64,000 nt of DNA from Roseobacter cerasinus (GCF_009811755.1 NZ_BLIV01000003.1:62001-126000); one strand, 5' to 3'; positions 12,523-22,573 are shown, numbered from the stretch's first letter. The notes: generated from the letters alone by a model not told the origin. Translations and numbers: made by a program.

Positions 12523-14519
12523 GCGCCGATGCGGATCTTGCGGAGCTCGCAGCCGCTTGCGGGATTTTTGATCAATTCCGCGATCTGGAGGGGGTGATGC
12601 GCCCCACCAGCCCCGACACCCAGCGCGCGTTGCTGCGGGCCGGTGGCTTTGCGGCGCAGTCCGCCGCCGAGGTCGCGGAGAGCCTCGCCAGACTGCGGGC
12701 TGAGCAAGCCGCCCGGCTGATCCCCGAAGAGATCATCGTGACCTCTGGGCAGGCGGTCTCGGTGCCCTGCGCGGCGGCGGTCGACTGGCAACTGGTGTTG
12801 GAGGGGGCGGACAGCGTTCACCTCTCGGGTGGGGCGACCGAAACGGTCACCCTGCCATCGCTGCCCATGGGCTTGCATAAGCTTTGCGCGCGGGGGTCTG
12901 GCCGCTCTTCCGTTTGCCGGGTCATCGCAGCCCCGCCGCGCGCGCCGCTGTTGCCGGAGGTCACCAATCAGCAGAAAAGCTGGGGCGTGGTCGCGGCACT
13001 CTACGGTCTGCGGTCGCAGCGCAATCAAGGACTCGGTGACTTCGAGGATCTTGCGCAGCTGGCGGAAACGCTGGGGCCGCTTGGGGCGGGGTTTCTGGGG
13101 CTCAATCCGGTGCATGCGTTGGGGTGGGCGGCGGCGGAGGTGATCAGCCCCTATTCCCCATCGCATCGCGGCTGTCTTAACCCAGCGCATCTGGCCATCG
13201 GTCGCCTGCCAGGTGCCGCGTCGGGTGCCACTGCCACACCAGCAGGGGGAGAGCTGATCGACTATGCCGCGCACGGGCCTCAGCACCGGCAGGCGTTGCG
13301 CGGGGCCTATGCGACCTTCGAGCAAACGGCGACCGCTGCGGATCGCGCCGCTTTTGCGGAGTTCGTTCATGCGGGCGGCAGATTGCTTGAGGATTTTGCG
13401 CGCTTCGAATGTCTGAGCACACAGCACGGGACCAACCGGCGCCTGTGGCCCGAGGCGCTGCGCCACCCTGAGCTACAACGAGCAACCGCCTTGCCGGAAG
13501 AGGCAGGCTTTCATCTGTGGATGCAATGGCAGGCCGATATCCAGCTTGGCGACGCGCATAGGCGTGCCATGGACAGCGGTATGGGGCTGGGGCTTTATCT
13601 GGATCTCGCCGTGGGCGCGCGGCGCGACGGGGCTGAGGCCTGGTGCGCGGGGGAGGCGCTGGCGCGCGATGTCTCGCTTGGGGCACCCCCCGATCACCTC
13701 AGCCCCGCCGGGCAGAACTGGCAACTGGCCGCCTATGCGCCACGGGGATTGGCCGGGCAGGACTATGCGCCCTTTCGCACGATCCTGCGCCAGTCGATGC
13801 GCCACTGCGGGCTGTTCCGGATCGATCACGCCTTGGGGCTTAACCGCAGCTATTGGATTCCCGATGATGGCAGCCCCGGCGGCTACATCCGCCAGCCGTT
13901 TGAGGCATTGATGGCGCTGATCGCTATTGAGGCCCACCGGGCGCAGACCGTGATCGTTGGGGAGGATCTGGGCCTGGTGCCCGACGGCTTCCGCGAGACC
14001 ATGGCGGATAAGGGGCTCTACGGCTACACCGTGATGCAATACGAGAAGACCGAGGCGGGCCGGTTTCGGCGCACGCAGGATCTGCGCCCGCAATCGCTGG
14101 CCTGTTTTGGCACACATGACACGCCGACCATTGCGGGGTTTTGCGCAGGCCGGGACATTGACTGGTGGCATAGGCTGGGCTGGATTGATGAGGCGGCGCG
14201 CAAACGCGCACAGCGGCGGCGCAAATCCGAGCGGGCGGATTTGCTGGGCCAGCCTGGCACCCCCGCGGCAACAGACACCCCCTGCGATCAGATCCACCGC
14301 CAGCTGGCGGGCGCCTCGGCGGCGCTGGCTGCTGTGCAGCTTGACGATGTTCTGGGTGTCATCGAGGCGCAGAACCTGCCGGGTACGGTGGAGGAACACC
14401 CCAACTGGCGCCGCCGGTCTCCTGTTGCCATTGAGGCGCTGTCAGGTCACGAAGGCCTCACAAAAACCGCTCGACTCATGGCTGAGGCTGGCCGTGGTAC
14501 ATTTGAAGACCCAATTTGA
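12519..14519 (+). CDS. malQ: 4-alpha-glucanotransferase (amylomaltase)
   Basis: This 666-residue GH77 enzyme disproportionates the maltooligosaccharides left by GlgP and GlgX. Catalytic residues read from motifs are nucleophile D436 (FRIDHALGLNRSYW), acid/base E482 (VGEDLGLVP) and D534 (FGTHDTPT). The first ~150 residues are an extra N-terminal region typical of bacterial long-form MalQ, here poorly conserved. The ATG overlaps the glgX stop (ATGA), so translation is probably coupled. The cluster has no maltose transport genes, so the likely role is internal glycogen turnover. Confidence 0.94.
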
Positions 14520-14531
14520 AAGGATTGCCCC

Positions 14532-16163
14532 ATGACACTCCAGACGATTTCGAAAGGCCCGTTTGAGGGGCAGAAGCCCGGCACATCAGGCCTGCGCAAG
14601 AAGACCCGCGTGTTCATGCAGCCGGGCTATCTGGAATGTTTTGTTCAGGCGACCTTCCATGCCATCGGCGGAGCGGCGGGCAAGAGTTTCGTGATCGGGG
14701 GCGATGGGCGCTATTTTAACCGCGAAGCGATTCAGACGATGCTCAAGATGGCGGCGGCCAATGGCGCGGCCAAGGCGATTGTGGGGCAGGGCGGGCTGCT
14801 CTCCACGCCCGCGGTGTCGAACCTCATCCGCCAGCGCAAGACGGACGGTGGTTTTGTGCTCTCCGCCAGCCACAACCCCGGCGGGATCGACGCGGATTTC
14901 GGGGTGAAATACAACGTCAGCAACGGCGGCCCGGCACCCGAACACATCACGCAGGCGATGTTCGAGCACACCCAGAACATCACCGAATACACCACGCTGG
15001 ACGCGCCAGACATCGACCTCTCGACCTGTGGCACGGGCCAGATCGGCGGCATGCAGGTGGAGATCATCGACCCCGTCGAGGACTATCAGGCGCTGATGCA
15101 GACGCTTTTTGACTTCGACAAGCTGCGCGCGCTTTTTGCGGGCGGGTTCACCATGCGGTTTGACGCCATGCATGCGGTCACGGGGCCTTACGCCAAGGCG
15201 ATCCTCGAAGGGGCCTTGGGCGCACCCACGGGCACCGTGATCAACGCCGTGCCCTCCGAGGATTTTGGCGGCGGCCATCCGGACCCGAACCCGGTCTGGG
15301 CCAAGACCCTGATGGACGAGATGATGTCGGACGCCGCTCCTGATTTCGGTGCGGCTTCGGACGGGGACGGTGACCGCAACATGATCGTCGGGCGGGGCAC
15401 CTATGTGACGCCCTCGGACAGCCTTGCGGTGCTGGCGGCCAACGCGCAGCTGGCGCCGGGTTATGCGGGTGGCCTGGCGGGTGTGGCGCGCTCGATGCCC
15501 ACCAGCGGGGCCGCTGACAAGGTGGCGGAGAAGCTGGGCCTGGGGTCGTTCGAGACGCCGACGGGTTGGAAGTTCTTCGGCAATCTTCTCGATGCGGGCA
15601 AGGTCACGCTCTGTGGTGAGGAAAGTGCGGGCACCGGCTCCGACCATGTGCGCGAGAAAGACGGGCTTTGGGCGGTGCTGTTGTGGCTGAACATTCTGAC
15701 GGAGCGTGGCCAGTCGGTGGCCGAGATCCTGACGGACCACTGGGCCACCTATGGGCGCAATTACTACTCGCGTCACGACTACGAGGCTGTACCGACCGAA
15801 GCGGCGGATGCTCTGATGCAAGGTGTGCGGGACAAGCTTGACAGCCTGCCGGGGCAGAGCGTCGCGGGCGTAGAGATCACGGCAGCTGATGAGTTCTCCT
15901 ACCAGGACCCGGTGGATGGCTCGGTCAGCCACAATCAGGGTCTGCGGATCTGGCTCGCGGGTGGAGGGCGCGCGGTGCTGCGCCTGTCAGGCACCGGCAC
16001 CGAAGGCGCGACGTTGCGGGTTTATCTGGAGCAATATGCCGATCCGGAGGCAGATCAAGGGGTGTCACCGGATGTGGCGCTCAAAGCCGTGCGCGATGCG
16101 GTGGTTGAGATAACCCAGATGCAGCAGCACATCGGGCGCACCGAACCGGATGTGAAAACCTGA
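14532..16163 (+). CDS. pgm: Phosphoglucomutase (alpha-D-glucose-specific)
   Basis: This 543-residue alpha-D-phosphohexomutase interconverts glucose 1-phosphate and glucose 6-phosphate, joining the glycogen cycle to the Entner-Doudoroff genes at the left of the window. The phosphoserine is S113 (SASHNPGG). The metal loop DGDGDRN, the sugar-binding CGEESAGTGSDH and the phosphate-binding RLSGTGTEG motifs all appear in the correct order. An AAAGGA ribosome site precedes the ATG, 12 nt after malQ. It is the last gene of the cluster. Confidence 0.96.
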   Translation: MTLQTISKGPFEGQKPGTSGLRKKTRVFMQPGYLECFVQATFHAIGGAAGKSFVIGGDGRYFNREAIQTMLKMAAANGAAKAIVGQGGLLSTPAVSNLIRQRKTDGGFVLSASHNPGGIDADFGVKYNVSNGGPAPEHITQAMFEHTQNITEYTTLDAPDIDLSTCGTGQIGGMQVEIIDPVEDYQALMQTLFDFDKLRALFAGGFTMRFDAMHAVTGPYAKAILEGALGAPTGTVINAVPSEDFGGGHPDPNPVWAKTLMDEMMSDAAPDFGAASDGDGDRNMIVGRGTYVTPSDSLAVLAANAQLAPGYAGGLAGVARSMPTSGAADKVAEKLGLGSFETPTGWKFFGNLLDAGKVTLCGEESAGTGSDHVREKDGLWAVLLWLNILTERGQSVAEILTDHWATYGRNYYSRHDYEAVPTEAADALMQGVRDKLDSLPGQSVAGVEITAADEFSYQDPVDGSVSHNQGLRIWLAGGGRAVLRLSGTGTEGATLRVYLEQYADPEADQGVSPDVALKAVRDAVVEITQMQQHIGRTEPDVKT

Positions 16164-16271
16164 TACCATCGCTGTTCAACGCCAGCCAAGGTTTGCCTCT
16201 ATGTCAGAACGCTGACCCAAACCCTCGCAACCGGGACGGCTGACTAGGAGACCAGATTGCGTCTTGCTGCA

Positions 16272-16301
16272 TGTCGCGCGCACAGCTGTTGTCGCGCGAC
16301 A
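16272..16301. repeat. Nested palindrome between pgm and the DUF1203 gene
   Basis: TGTCGCGCG (16272-16280) and CGCGCGACA (16293-16301) are exact complements, and the loop holds a second palindrome, ACAGCTGT (16282-16289). There is no T-run on either side. It could be an operator for the downstream pair or a structured RNA end of the glycogen transcript. Nothing else is recognisable in the 219-nt gap 16164-16382 except the ribosome site AAAAGGA (16368-16374). Confidence 0.35.
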
Positions 16302-16382
16302 GAACTGGATCTCGCATGAAACGGGTCGCGTGCTTTGGGGACAATTTCGTATTCAGGTTCTGAAACGAAAAGGACCCATGAT

Positions 16383-16850
16383 ATGAGCTTTCAGATCCAC
16401 TCCCTTCCCGCTGAAGACTTTGCCCAGCTCTTTGCCCTGTCAGATGAGGAACTGGCCGAGCGACAGGCCTGCCGGCAGGTCGTGACATCCAAGCCGGGCA
16501 CACCCTGTCGCGTCAGCATGGCCGATGCAGAGGTGGGGGAAACGGTCATACTCTTGAATTACGAACATCAACCCAAAGACAGCCCTTATCGTGCCTCCCA
16601 TGCGATTTTTGTCCGCGAGGGGGCGGCACAGGCGAAATTGGCAAAGGGCGAGGTTCCACAGGTCTTGCGCAGCCGCGTCATCTCGTTGCGTCTGTTCGAC
16701 GCCGACCACATGATGATCGACGCGGATGTTCTTGAGGGCGACGGCCTTGCGGATGCACTCACCAGCGCCTTTGAGAACGCGACTGTCGCCTACGCGCATC
16801 TGCACAACGCCAAGCCGGGTTGTTTTGCCGCCTCGGTCAGCCGTGCCTGA
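16383..16850 (+). CDS. DUF1203 family protein, function unknown
   Basis: This 155-residue soluble protein begins MSFQIHSLPAEDFAQLF and matches the DUF1203 family pattern: an N-terminal LPAE..A.LFALSDEELA stretch, a central Cys-containing CRVSMADAEVGE, and HAIFVREG. The biochemical role of the family is unknown to me. The frame extends to TTG 16335, but ATG 16383 has AAAAGGA 8 nt upstream and gives the family N-terminus. The MFS gene follows after 15 nt, so they are probably co-transcribed. No signal peptide or membrane segment is visible. Confidence 0.75.
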   Translation: MSFQIHSLPAEDFAQLFALSDEELAERQACRQVVTSKPGTPCRVSMADAEVGETVILLNYEHQPKDSPYRASHAIFVREGAAQAKLAKGEVPQVLRSRVISLRLFDADHMMIDADVLEGDGLADALTSAFENATVAYAHLHNAKPGCFAASVSRA

Positions 16851-16865
16851 TCAAAAGGGTCCAAG

Positions 16866-18095
16866 ATGCAGACACTCTCTCGCCTGACGGGGGCGGCTTA
16901 CGGCGTCCATGTGTCCGACCAGGTTGCGCTGGTATCGGTTCCGCTGATTGCCGCCCTTGTCTTGGACGCCTCAGCAGCAGCCATTGGACTTCTGGTCGCA
17001 TGTCAGTCCATGGCACATCTGGTCGGGTCTATCCCCTTTGGCATTCTGGTGGACAGCACCCAGCAACGCACCTTGACGATCGTTGCGTGCCTGACCACGC
17101 TTGTGGGCTCCGCAATGGCGGTCATTGCCATACTGCGCGAAAGCCTTGTTTTCTTTGGTGCAGCTATGACGCTGGCGGGGTTCGGAGTGGTGCTGTTTGG
17201 TCTGGCTGCCCTGTCTATCGTGCCAAAAATCGCAGCACGCGATGGTCTTGCGCGCGCCAATGCAGCGATAGAAGTGCCCCGTGCGACTGCCTCTTTCATC
17301 GTCCCCCTTTTGATCGGCCTCTCCTTCACCTCTGTCGCGCCTGTCGTGATCTTCCTCGGCTCGGCCGCTGCTTCAGTCATGGCGCTGGCGTTTGCCATCG
17401 CGCTGCCAACGGTGGACATGCAGCCTGCGGCAAGAACCGGCGTCTTGAAGCGGATCATTGAAGGGGGTGCCTTCGTTCTGGGCCATCGGCTCCTTCTTCC
17501 GATTTCGATCTGTGCGATCTGCTGGAACCTGGCCTTCGCGGCTTTGCTGGTCGTCCTCGTGCCCGTGATCCATCAGGTCTATTTGATGGATCCGGGCGTC
17601 TTCGGCGTTGGACTGTCTGCGTTTGGGCTGGCGGCAATCTGTGGCACGACCGTCATGCGCCATTTATCAGATCGTCTTGCGCCAAATCTTCTTTTGCTCT
17701 TTGGACCGGGAAGCAGCGCTCTGGCCTCCTTGGGGTTGGTTCTGATCCCGGCGCATAGTACTCCTCTCGTTTTTTATGCGTGCATGTTTCTGCTTGGGTT
17801 TGGCCCGTCCATGTGGCTTGTGACGCAGAATTCCGTGCGTCAGCTTGTCACCCCGGCCGACCGGCTTGGACGGGTGAACGCCGTCATTCAGACTGCGATC
17901 TATGGCATCCGTCCTCTTGGCGCGCTGTTAGGGGGGCTGGTCGCAGACACCTACGGGCCGCAAGCGGGGTTGGGGGTCGTCATGGTCGCCTTTCTGATGT
18001 CGTTCCTGGCTGCTGCCCTCAGCGATCTACGTGAGATACGGAGCTACGGGACATTATCGGCAGCGGAGGACTATGCTGAAGATGCTGCGCGGTGA
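16866..18095 (+). CDS. MFS transporter
   Basis: This 409-residue inner-membrane protein has about 12 hydrophobic segments and belongs to the major facilitator superfamily. The loop between helices 2 and 3 reads GILVDSTQQR, a variant of the MFS G-x-x-x-D motif. Overall it resembles the EntS/MFS_3 type of drug or metabolite exporters, but the substrate cannot be read from sequence. AAAAGGG precedes the ATG. It is the second gene of the pair starting with the DUF1203 gene. The 252-nt gap after it (18096-18347) contains no convincing gene or promoter. Confidence 0.8.
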   Translation: MQTLSRLTGAAYGVHVSDQVALVSVPLIAALVLDASAAAIGLLVACQSMAHLVGSIPFGILVDSTQQRTLTIVACLTTLVGSAMAVIAILRESLVFFGAAMTLAGFGVVLFGLAALSIVPKIAARDGLARANAAIEVPRATASFIVPLLIGLSFTSVAPVVIFLGSAAASVMALAFAIALPTVDMQPAARTGVLKRIIEGGAFVLGHRLLLPISICAICWNLAFAALLVVLVPVIHQVYLMDPGVFGVGLSAFGLAAICGTTVMRHLSDRLAPNLLLLFGPGSSALASLGLVLIPAHSTPLVFYACMFLLGFGPSMWLVTQNSVRQLVTPADRLGRVNAVIQTAIYGIRPLGALLGGLVADTYGPQAGLGVVMVAFLMSFLAAALSDLREIRSYGTLSAAEDYAEDAAR

Positions 18096-18347
18096 CGATC
18101 CTTAGCTGATATTGATTCTGGCGCAGCAAGGTCTCACGTCGCCATGTACGCTGAGCCGACGCAAAGGTCCGGCCCGGGTCAAAATGCCTGACGTTGGGGC
18201 GACATTGCCCGACGCGGCCCATTGATGGGATGCAGCTGATCTGCTGCCTTTGTCAAAGGGGCGCAACTTTTCCCCATCGCGCAGGGGTTGAGCACGCTTG
18301 CGGTCGACGTGCACGGCTGGCATTCCTGTCAGGGGAGCAGGGAGGAC

Positions 18348-19667
18348 ATGCGGGTGCTTCTCAGGATATTGATCGCGACGACGATGATAGGGGCCGGGGC
18401 CGTTGCTGCGGGCGACATGCCCGCGCCCGTAACCGATGCGGACTATCTGGAGCTGGACCCCGATCAGATCCGTCTTGGTCACCTGCTCTTCTATGACCCG
18501 ATCCTCTCGGGCAATCGCAACATCTCCTGTGCCACCTGCCATCACCCGAAGTTTGCCACTGCGGATGGTGTGGCGCTGTCACTGGGAGAAGGGGGCGTTG
18601 GCCTTGGTCTGGAACGGCGTGCCACTGCCGAGAACACACCTGAACAGCGCATCCCGCGCAACGCCCCGGCACTGTTCAATCTCGGCGCGCATGAGTTCAC
18701 CGTCATGTTTCATGATGGTCGGATCGAGGTGGACCCAAGCAAGCCCGGTGGGCTGCGCACGCCCATGGGCGCCGAGATGACCCAAGGGTTCGCCAATCTG
18801 CTCTCGGCCCAGACCATGTTCCCGGTGCTGAGCGCGGATGAGATGGCCGGGCACTACAGTGAAAACGATGTCAGCCAGGCCGTTCGCCAAGGGCGCATCA
18901 CCGGCAAGGGGGGCGCGTGGGATCTGCTGAGCCGCCGGGTGGCGGAGACGCCGGGCTATGCGCCGCTGATCAAGGCCGCGTTTCCGGGCAGCGAGGAACT
19001 GACCTTCACGGATATCTCGGATGCCATTGCGGCATTTGTGGCCTTCGAATGGCGCTCTGACAGCAGCCTCTTTGATGCCTATTTGCGTGGGCAGAAGGTG
19101 CTTCCGGCAGAGGCGGAGTTCGGGCGCCAGCTCTTCTATGGAGAGGCGGGGTGTAGCTCCTGCCACGCCGGTGCATTCCAGACGGACCACGGGTTCCACG
19201 CCATGGGCGTGCCGCAGTTCGGGCCGGGCAAGGCGGCGCGGTTCGAGAGCCACGCGCGCGACTTGGGCCGGATGCGGGTGACCGGTCGCGAGGCGGATGC
19301 CTATGCCTTCCGCACGCCATCCATGCGCAATGTCACAAAGACGGGACCCTATGGGCACACCGGCAGCCACGCGGATCTGGCGGCTTTCATCGCGGATCAT
19401 TCGGACCCGAAGGCTGCGCTTGACCGGTTTGACCCGGCGCAGGTGGTGTTGCCGGAGCTGCCGGGCCTTGATGACTGGCGGCATTTTCAGGACCCGGCAG
19501 AACAGGCGGCCCTCCGCGCGTCGATTGGAACTGTGCCGCGCGCATTAAGCGCCGCGGATATCATGGCCTTGGTTGCGTTTCTTGAAGCGCTAGAAGATCC
19601 GGAGGCAATTGCAGGCCGGTTGGGCATCCCGGAGGTGGTTCCAAGCGGTCTCGATGTGGATCGTTAG
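18348..19667 (+). CDS. Di-heme cytochrome c peroxidase-family protein
   Basis: This periplasmic di-heme protein of 439 residues has a short signal peptide (residues 1 to about 22, ending AVAAG). There are two heme c sites: C61-x-x-C64-H65 (CATCHH) and C269-x-x-C272-H273 (CSSCHAG). FRTPSMRNVTKTGPYGHTG matches the conserved C-terminal part of the CcpA/MauG superfamily. Members reduce hydrogen peroxide with cytochrome c electrons or, in MauG/MbnH types, oxidise protein or metal-site substrates; I cannot tell which from sequence. ATG 18348 is chosen because it starts the signal peptide and follows purine-rich GGGGAG and GGGAGG. It faces the secreted CRTAC1-type gene across a 171-nt gap. Confidence 0.88.
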   Translation: MRVLLRILIATTMIGAGAVAAGDMPAPVTDADYLELDPDQIRLGHLLFYDPILSGNRNISCATCHHPKFATADGVALSLGEGGVGLGLERRATAENTPEQRIPRNAPALFNLGAHEFTVMFHDGRIEVDPSKPGGLRTPMGAEMTQGFANLLSAQTMFPVLSADEMAGHYSENDVSQAVRQGRITGKGGAWDLLSRRVAETPGYAPLIKAAFPGSEELTFTDISDAIAAFVAFEWRSDSSLFDAYLRGQKVLPAEAEFGRQLFYGEAGCSSCHAGAFQTDHGFHAMGVPQFGPGKAARFESHARDLGRMRVTGREADAYAFRTPSMRNVTKTGPYGHTGSHADLAAFIADHSDPKAALDRFDPAQVVLPELPGLDDWRHFQDPAEQAALRASIGTVPRALSAADIMALVAFLEALEDPEAIAGRLGIPEVVPSGLDVDR

Positions 19668-19698
19668 GTCTCTCGCGGGGCGAGCTGCTGATGCCCCG

Positions 19699-19716
19699 CC
19701 CGGTCGACAGACCGGG
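19699..19716. terminator. Hairpin in the convergent gap between the peroxidase and CRTAC1 genes
   Basis: CCCGGTC and GACCGGG pair exactly around a GACA loop, and flanking GATGCC/GGCATC can extend it with a bulge. No T-run follows on either strand. It may still be the shared 3-prime end structure of the two convergent genes. The rest of 19668-19838 shows nothing recognisable. Confidence 0.3.
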
Positions 19717-19838
19717 CATCGCCTGACCTCCAGCCGGAGGGTGATTGTGCCACGTTGCAAGGTGCCGAATGCACGGATTCTGGGTCAGCAATTGCGACAT
19801 CTTTGTTCTTGTAACGCCCTCCTGGTCGGGCGATGCCC

Positions 19839-21317
19839 TCAGTGCTTTGGACGCAAAAGAATGCGCTGATCACCCGCCAAACCGGCGTGGATCGTTACGG
19901 ATCCATCTGGCCATGTGACACGCGCCGTCGCAAAATCCGCGTCTCCAAGCCCGAAGTGCAGTGGCCCGGCTTGCCCGCCCGCATGACCACCGCCAACCGT
20001 CACTTCCTGCACCTGTGTCACGCCATCCGCCGTAACCTCGACCAGCGCGCCGACAGCGCGCGTGTTCTTTCCATCCTGACGCAGCTCCACGGCAAGCCAG
20101 TGGCGCGTCGCAGGCGTCACGTTTCGATAGAGCTCCATCGGTGCACGGCGGTTCATCACCACCAGATCGAGCTGGCCGTCTCCGTCGAAATCCGCTAGCG
20201 CAGCGCCGCGCGACCGCTCGACCGTGGCCACACCCGCCGCAACAGAGCTTTCGACGAATATGCCGTCCGGCTGTTGGACCAGCAGCGTGTTGGGGTCTTC
20301 CATCGCCAGCCCCGGCATCTGATCCACATTGCCCTTGGCGATGAACAGATCGGGCCGTGTGTCATTGTTCACATCGCCGAACTCCGCGTGCCAGCCGGTT
20401 GAGGGGCGGCCATCATCCCCCACATGCGGGCGCTGTGCTGCGGTTCCGAGGCTGAAGGGCGCGCGGGTGTAGAGCCCATCTGCCCCGGCGATCTGCAGCA
20501 GCTGGTCGCCCATGGAGGTGAGCATGACCTCCGACCGTCCGTCACCGGTGATGTCCCGGCTGGCGATGCCCATGCCCCAAAGCTGCACAGTTTCCCACCC
20601 GTCCTCCGGGCCGAGAAAACGCCCTTCGGTCAGGTCATACATCTGCTCACTGCCCGCACGGACGTAGTAGTGCCGGTCATTCGACAGGCGCAGACGGGTT
20701 TCTCCCGTCGCATCGCGGGCAAAGAGGATTGAGAGCGCGCAGTACCCCGGCGACAGCGTTTCAACGACGAACCGAACACCATCCCAGCGATGCAGGCGAT
20801 TGTCGTCGCAGGCCTCGAAGGGGCCGTCAGGGTCAGCGCGGTCCACATAATTGCCGATGGCCAGCACCGGGCCGTCCTCAGTCCATGTGGCCGAGAACGC
20901 GGTAGACCAGGCGTCGCCGCCATCAAATCCAAGGGCGGCACTGGCGGGCATGAAGCCGCAGGCCCCGTCACCCCGCAGGATCTGGTTTGCACCAACCCGC
21001 AGCAGCATCACGTCGAGATGCCCGTCGCCATCCACATCCAGCGGATAGGCCCCGGTGACACCCGTGAATTCGGGCAGGGGGGCTGCTTCAAACCGCATCC
21101 CGCCTTGATTGACCATCAACGCTGCGGGGCTGTCTCCGCCAGCGGCCAGCAGGTCGGGCAGCGCATCGCCATTGCAGTCGAAGACCGCGACACCACCACC
21201 CACAAAATGTTCCCATCCGCCGGTGTAGCTGTGCGCGGGCAGATTGGCCGAGAGGTCTTCAAACAGCACCTCCGCCTGCGCGGCCTGCGCCATCAGACAC
21301 AGCGCGAACAGCCTCAT
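19839..21317 (-). CDS. Secreted CRTAC1-type protein (FG-GAP/VCBS repeats plus ASPIC/UnbV domain)
   Basis: This 492-residue protein has an N-terminal signal peptide (MRLFALCLMAQAAQA) and then repeated Asp-rich calcium-binding blades: FDCNGDALPDLL, DVDGDGHLDVML, DITGDGRSEVML, DVNNDTRPDLFI and DFDGDGQLDLVV. These are typical of a seven-bladed FG-GAP propeller. The C-terminal ~110 residues (from LYRNVTPATRHWLAVEL to the end) match the ASPIC/UnbV domain. Its location should be periplasmic or extracellular; function is unknown. The start is the ATG at 21317, whose ATGA overlaps the stop of the ROK repressor, so it is translationally coupled to a sugar regulator, which is odd. It converges on a di-heme peroxidase gene. 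Confidence 0.85.
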   Translation of the reverse strand: MRLFALCLMAQAAQAEVLFEDLSANLPAHSYTGGWEHFVGGGVAVFDCNGDALPDLLAAGGDSPAALMVNQGGMRFEAAPLPEFTGVTGAYPLDVDGDGHLDVMLLRVGANQILRGDGACGFMPASAALGFDGGDAWSTAFSATWTEDGPVLAIGNYVDRADPDGPFEACDDNRLHRWDGVRFVVETLSPGYCALSILFARDATGETRLRLSNDRHYYVRAGSEQMYDLTEGRFLGPEDGWETVQLWGMGIASRDITGDGRSEVMLTSMGDQLLQIAGADGLYTRAPFSLGTAAQRPHVGDDGRPSTGWHAEFGDVNNDTRPDLFIAKGNVDQMPGLAMEDPNTLLVQQPDGIFVESSVAAGVATVERSRGAALADFDGDGQLDLVVMNRRAPMELYRNVTPATRHWLAVELRQDGKNTRAVGALVEVTADGVTQVQEVTVGGGHAGGQAGPLHFGLGDADFATARVTWPDGSVTIHAGLAGDQRILLRPKH

Positions 21318-22573
21318 CGCCGCCCCTCCGCCATGGCATCCGCAATCTCTGACAGCGCCAGCGCCGCCGCGCCATGCGCCCACATCAGATCGCCCCAGGC
21401 GTGGGTCTCGACCTTCTGCGGTGTGGTCATGCGGTTCAACGTCATCTCATGCATCTCGCGCAGCACCTCATCGGCATAGAGATAGTCGTATTGCATCCGC
21501 TCCCCCGCGAGGATGATCAGCGGAGGGTCAAAGAGGTTCACCACATTGGCAAGCCCAAGCGCCAGAAACCGACCGGCCCGGCGAAAGATCACCCGGGCGG
21601 CCTCGTTGCCGGCCTTGGCCTGTTCATAGAGCTGTTGCAGCATCACATCGGGGGCTGCGGCGTCGGTGTTGGTGGGGTCCAGCGCGGTGGAGGCCTCACG
21701 CACCAGCGCATAGTCGGCAATGTAGGCCTCCAGACAGCCGCGCTGCCCGCATTGGCAGAGCGCGCCATCCATCTGCACCTTGGTGTGGCCGATCTCCATG
21801 CCCAGCGATCCGGCGCCTCGGTAAAGCCGATGGTTGATCACCAGCCCCATGCCAACACCCTGTTCGATGGTCACCACCGCGAAATCCGCCATCGCACGGC
21901 CCTTGCCAAACCACAGCTCGGCCAGAGTCACAAGATTGGCGTCATTGTCGACGGCAACCGGCACGCCAAAGGTGTCTTCGGCCAAGGTACGCAACGGCAT
22001 GTCGGCGTCGGTGAGCATGGGAGACCAGACCATCTGCCCGCTGGCATGATCGATCATGCCAGGCATGCCGAGGCCGATGCAGGCCACATCGGAGCGGGCA
22101 AGCTCTGCCTGCGCAAGCAACGCATCCAGCACTTGACCCGTTTCCTCAAGCACCTGAGCGATGGATCGACGGCGGGGCTGACACGCGAGGCTCGCCTGCG
22201 CAAGCGGGCGGCCCGCAGCATCGACCAGCAGGGCGGTGTGTTGGGCGCGCGCCAGCTTGATGCCGACGAAATAGCCGGCGTCCGGTTGGACCGACAGCGC
22301 CACGGGCGGACGCCCGCGCGCGCTGCTGCGCGTGGTGTCACTGCTTTCGCGCAGAAGGCCCAGGTCGAGCAACTCCCCCACCAGCGTTGTGATCGACGCC
22401 GGGCTGACCCTCAGACATTTGGCCAGATCACTGCGCGAGATCTGCCCGGCGGAGCGAACGGACTCGAACACGCGGTAGCGCAGCGAATCGCTCAGCGTCT
22501 CAGCCTCAGGGCGAATCGGGCCACAGCCGACGGGTGTCTCTGCAAGGTCTGGTTGAGAAATCTCCACATTCAT
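21314..22573 (-). CDS. xylR: ROK-family transcriptional repressor, probable xylose regulator
   Basis: This 419-residue regulator has an N-terminal winged helix-turn-helix (about residues 30-95; GQISRSDLAKCLRVSPASIT) and a ROK sugar-binding domain. The ROK zinc and signature motif is complete: GHTKVQMDGALCQCGQRGCLEAY without the need for any gap (Cys-x-Cys-Gly-x-x-Gly-Cys). By position, divergent from xylF across 202 nt, it should repress xylose uptake and catabolism and release DNA on binding sugar, as Bacillus XylR does. The symbol is based on context and family. Its stop overlaps the start of the CRTAC1-type gene. Confidence 0.85.
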   Translation of the reverse strand: MNVEISQPDLAETPVGCGPIRPEAETLSDSLRYRVFESVRSAGQISRSDLAKCLRVSPASITTLVGELLDLGLLRESSDTTRSSARGRPPVALSVQPDAGYFVGIKLARAQHTALLVDAAGRPLAQASLACQPRRRSIAQVLEETGQVLDALLAQAELARSDVACIGLGMPGMIDHASGQMVWSPMLTDADMPLRTLAEDTFGVPVAVDNDANLVTLAELWFGKGRAMADFAVVTIEQGVGMGLVINHRLYRGAGSLGMEIGHTKVQMDGALCQCGQRGCLEAYIADYALVREASTALDPTNTDAAAPDVMLQQLYEQAKAGNEAARVIFRRAGRFLALGLANVVNLFDPPLIILAGERMQYDYLYADEVLREMHEMTLNRMTTPQKVETHAWGDLMWAHGAAALALSEIADAMAEGRR

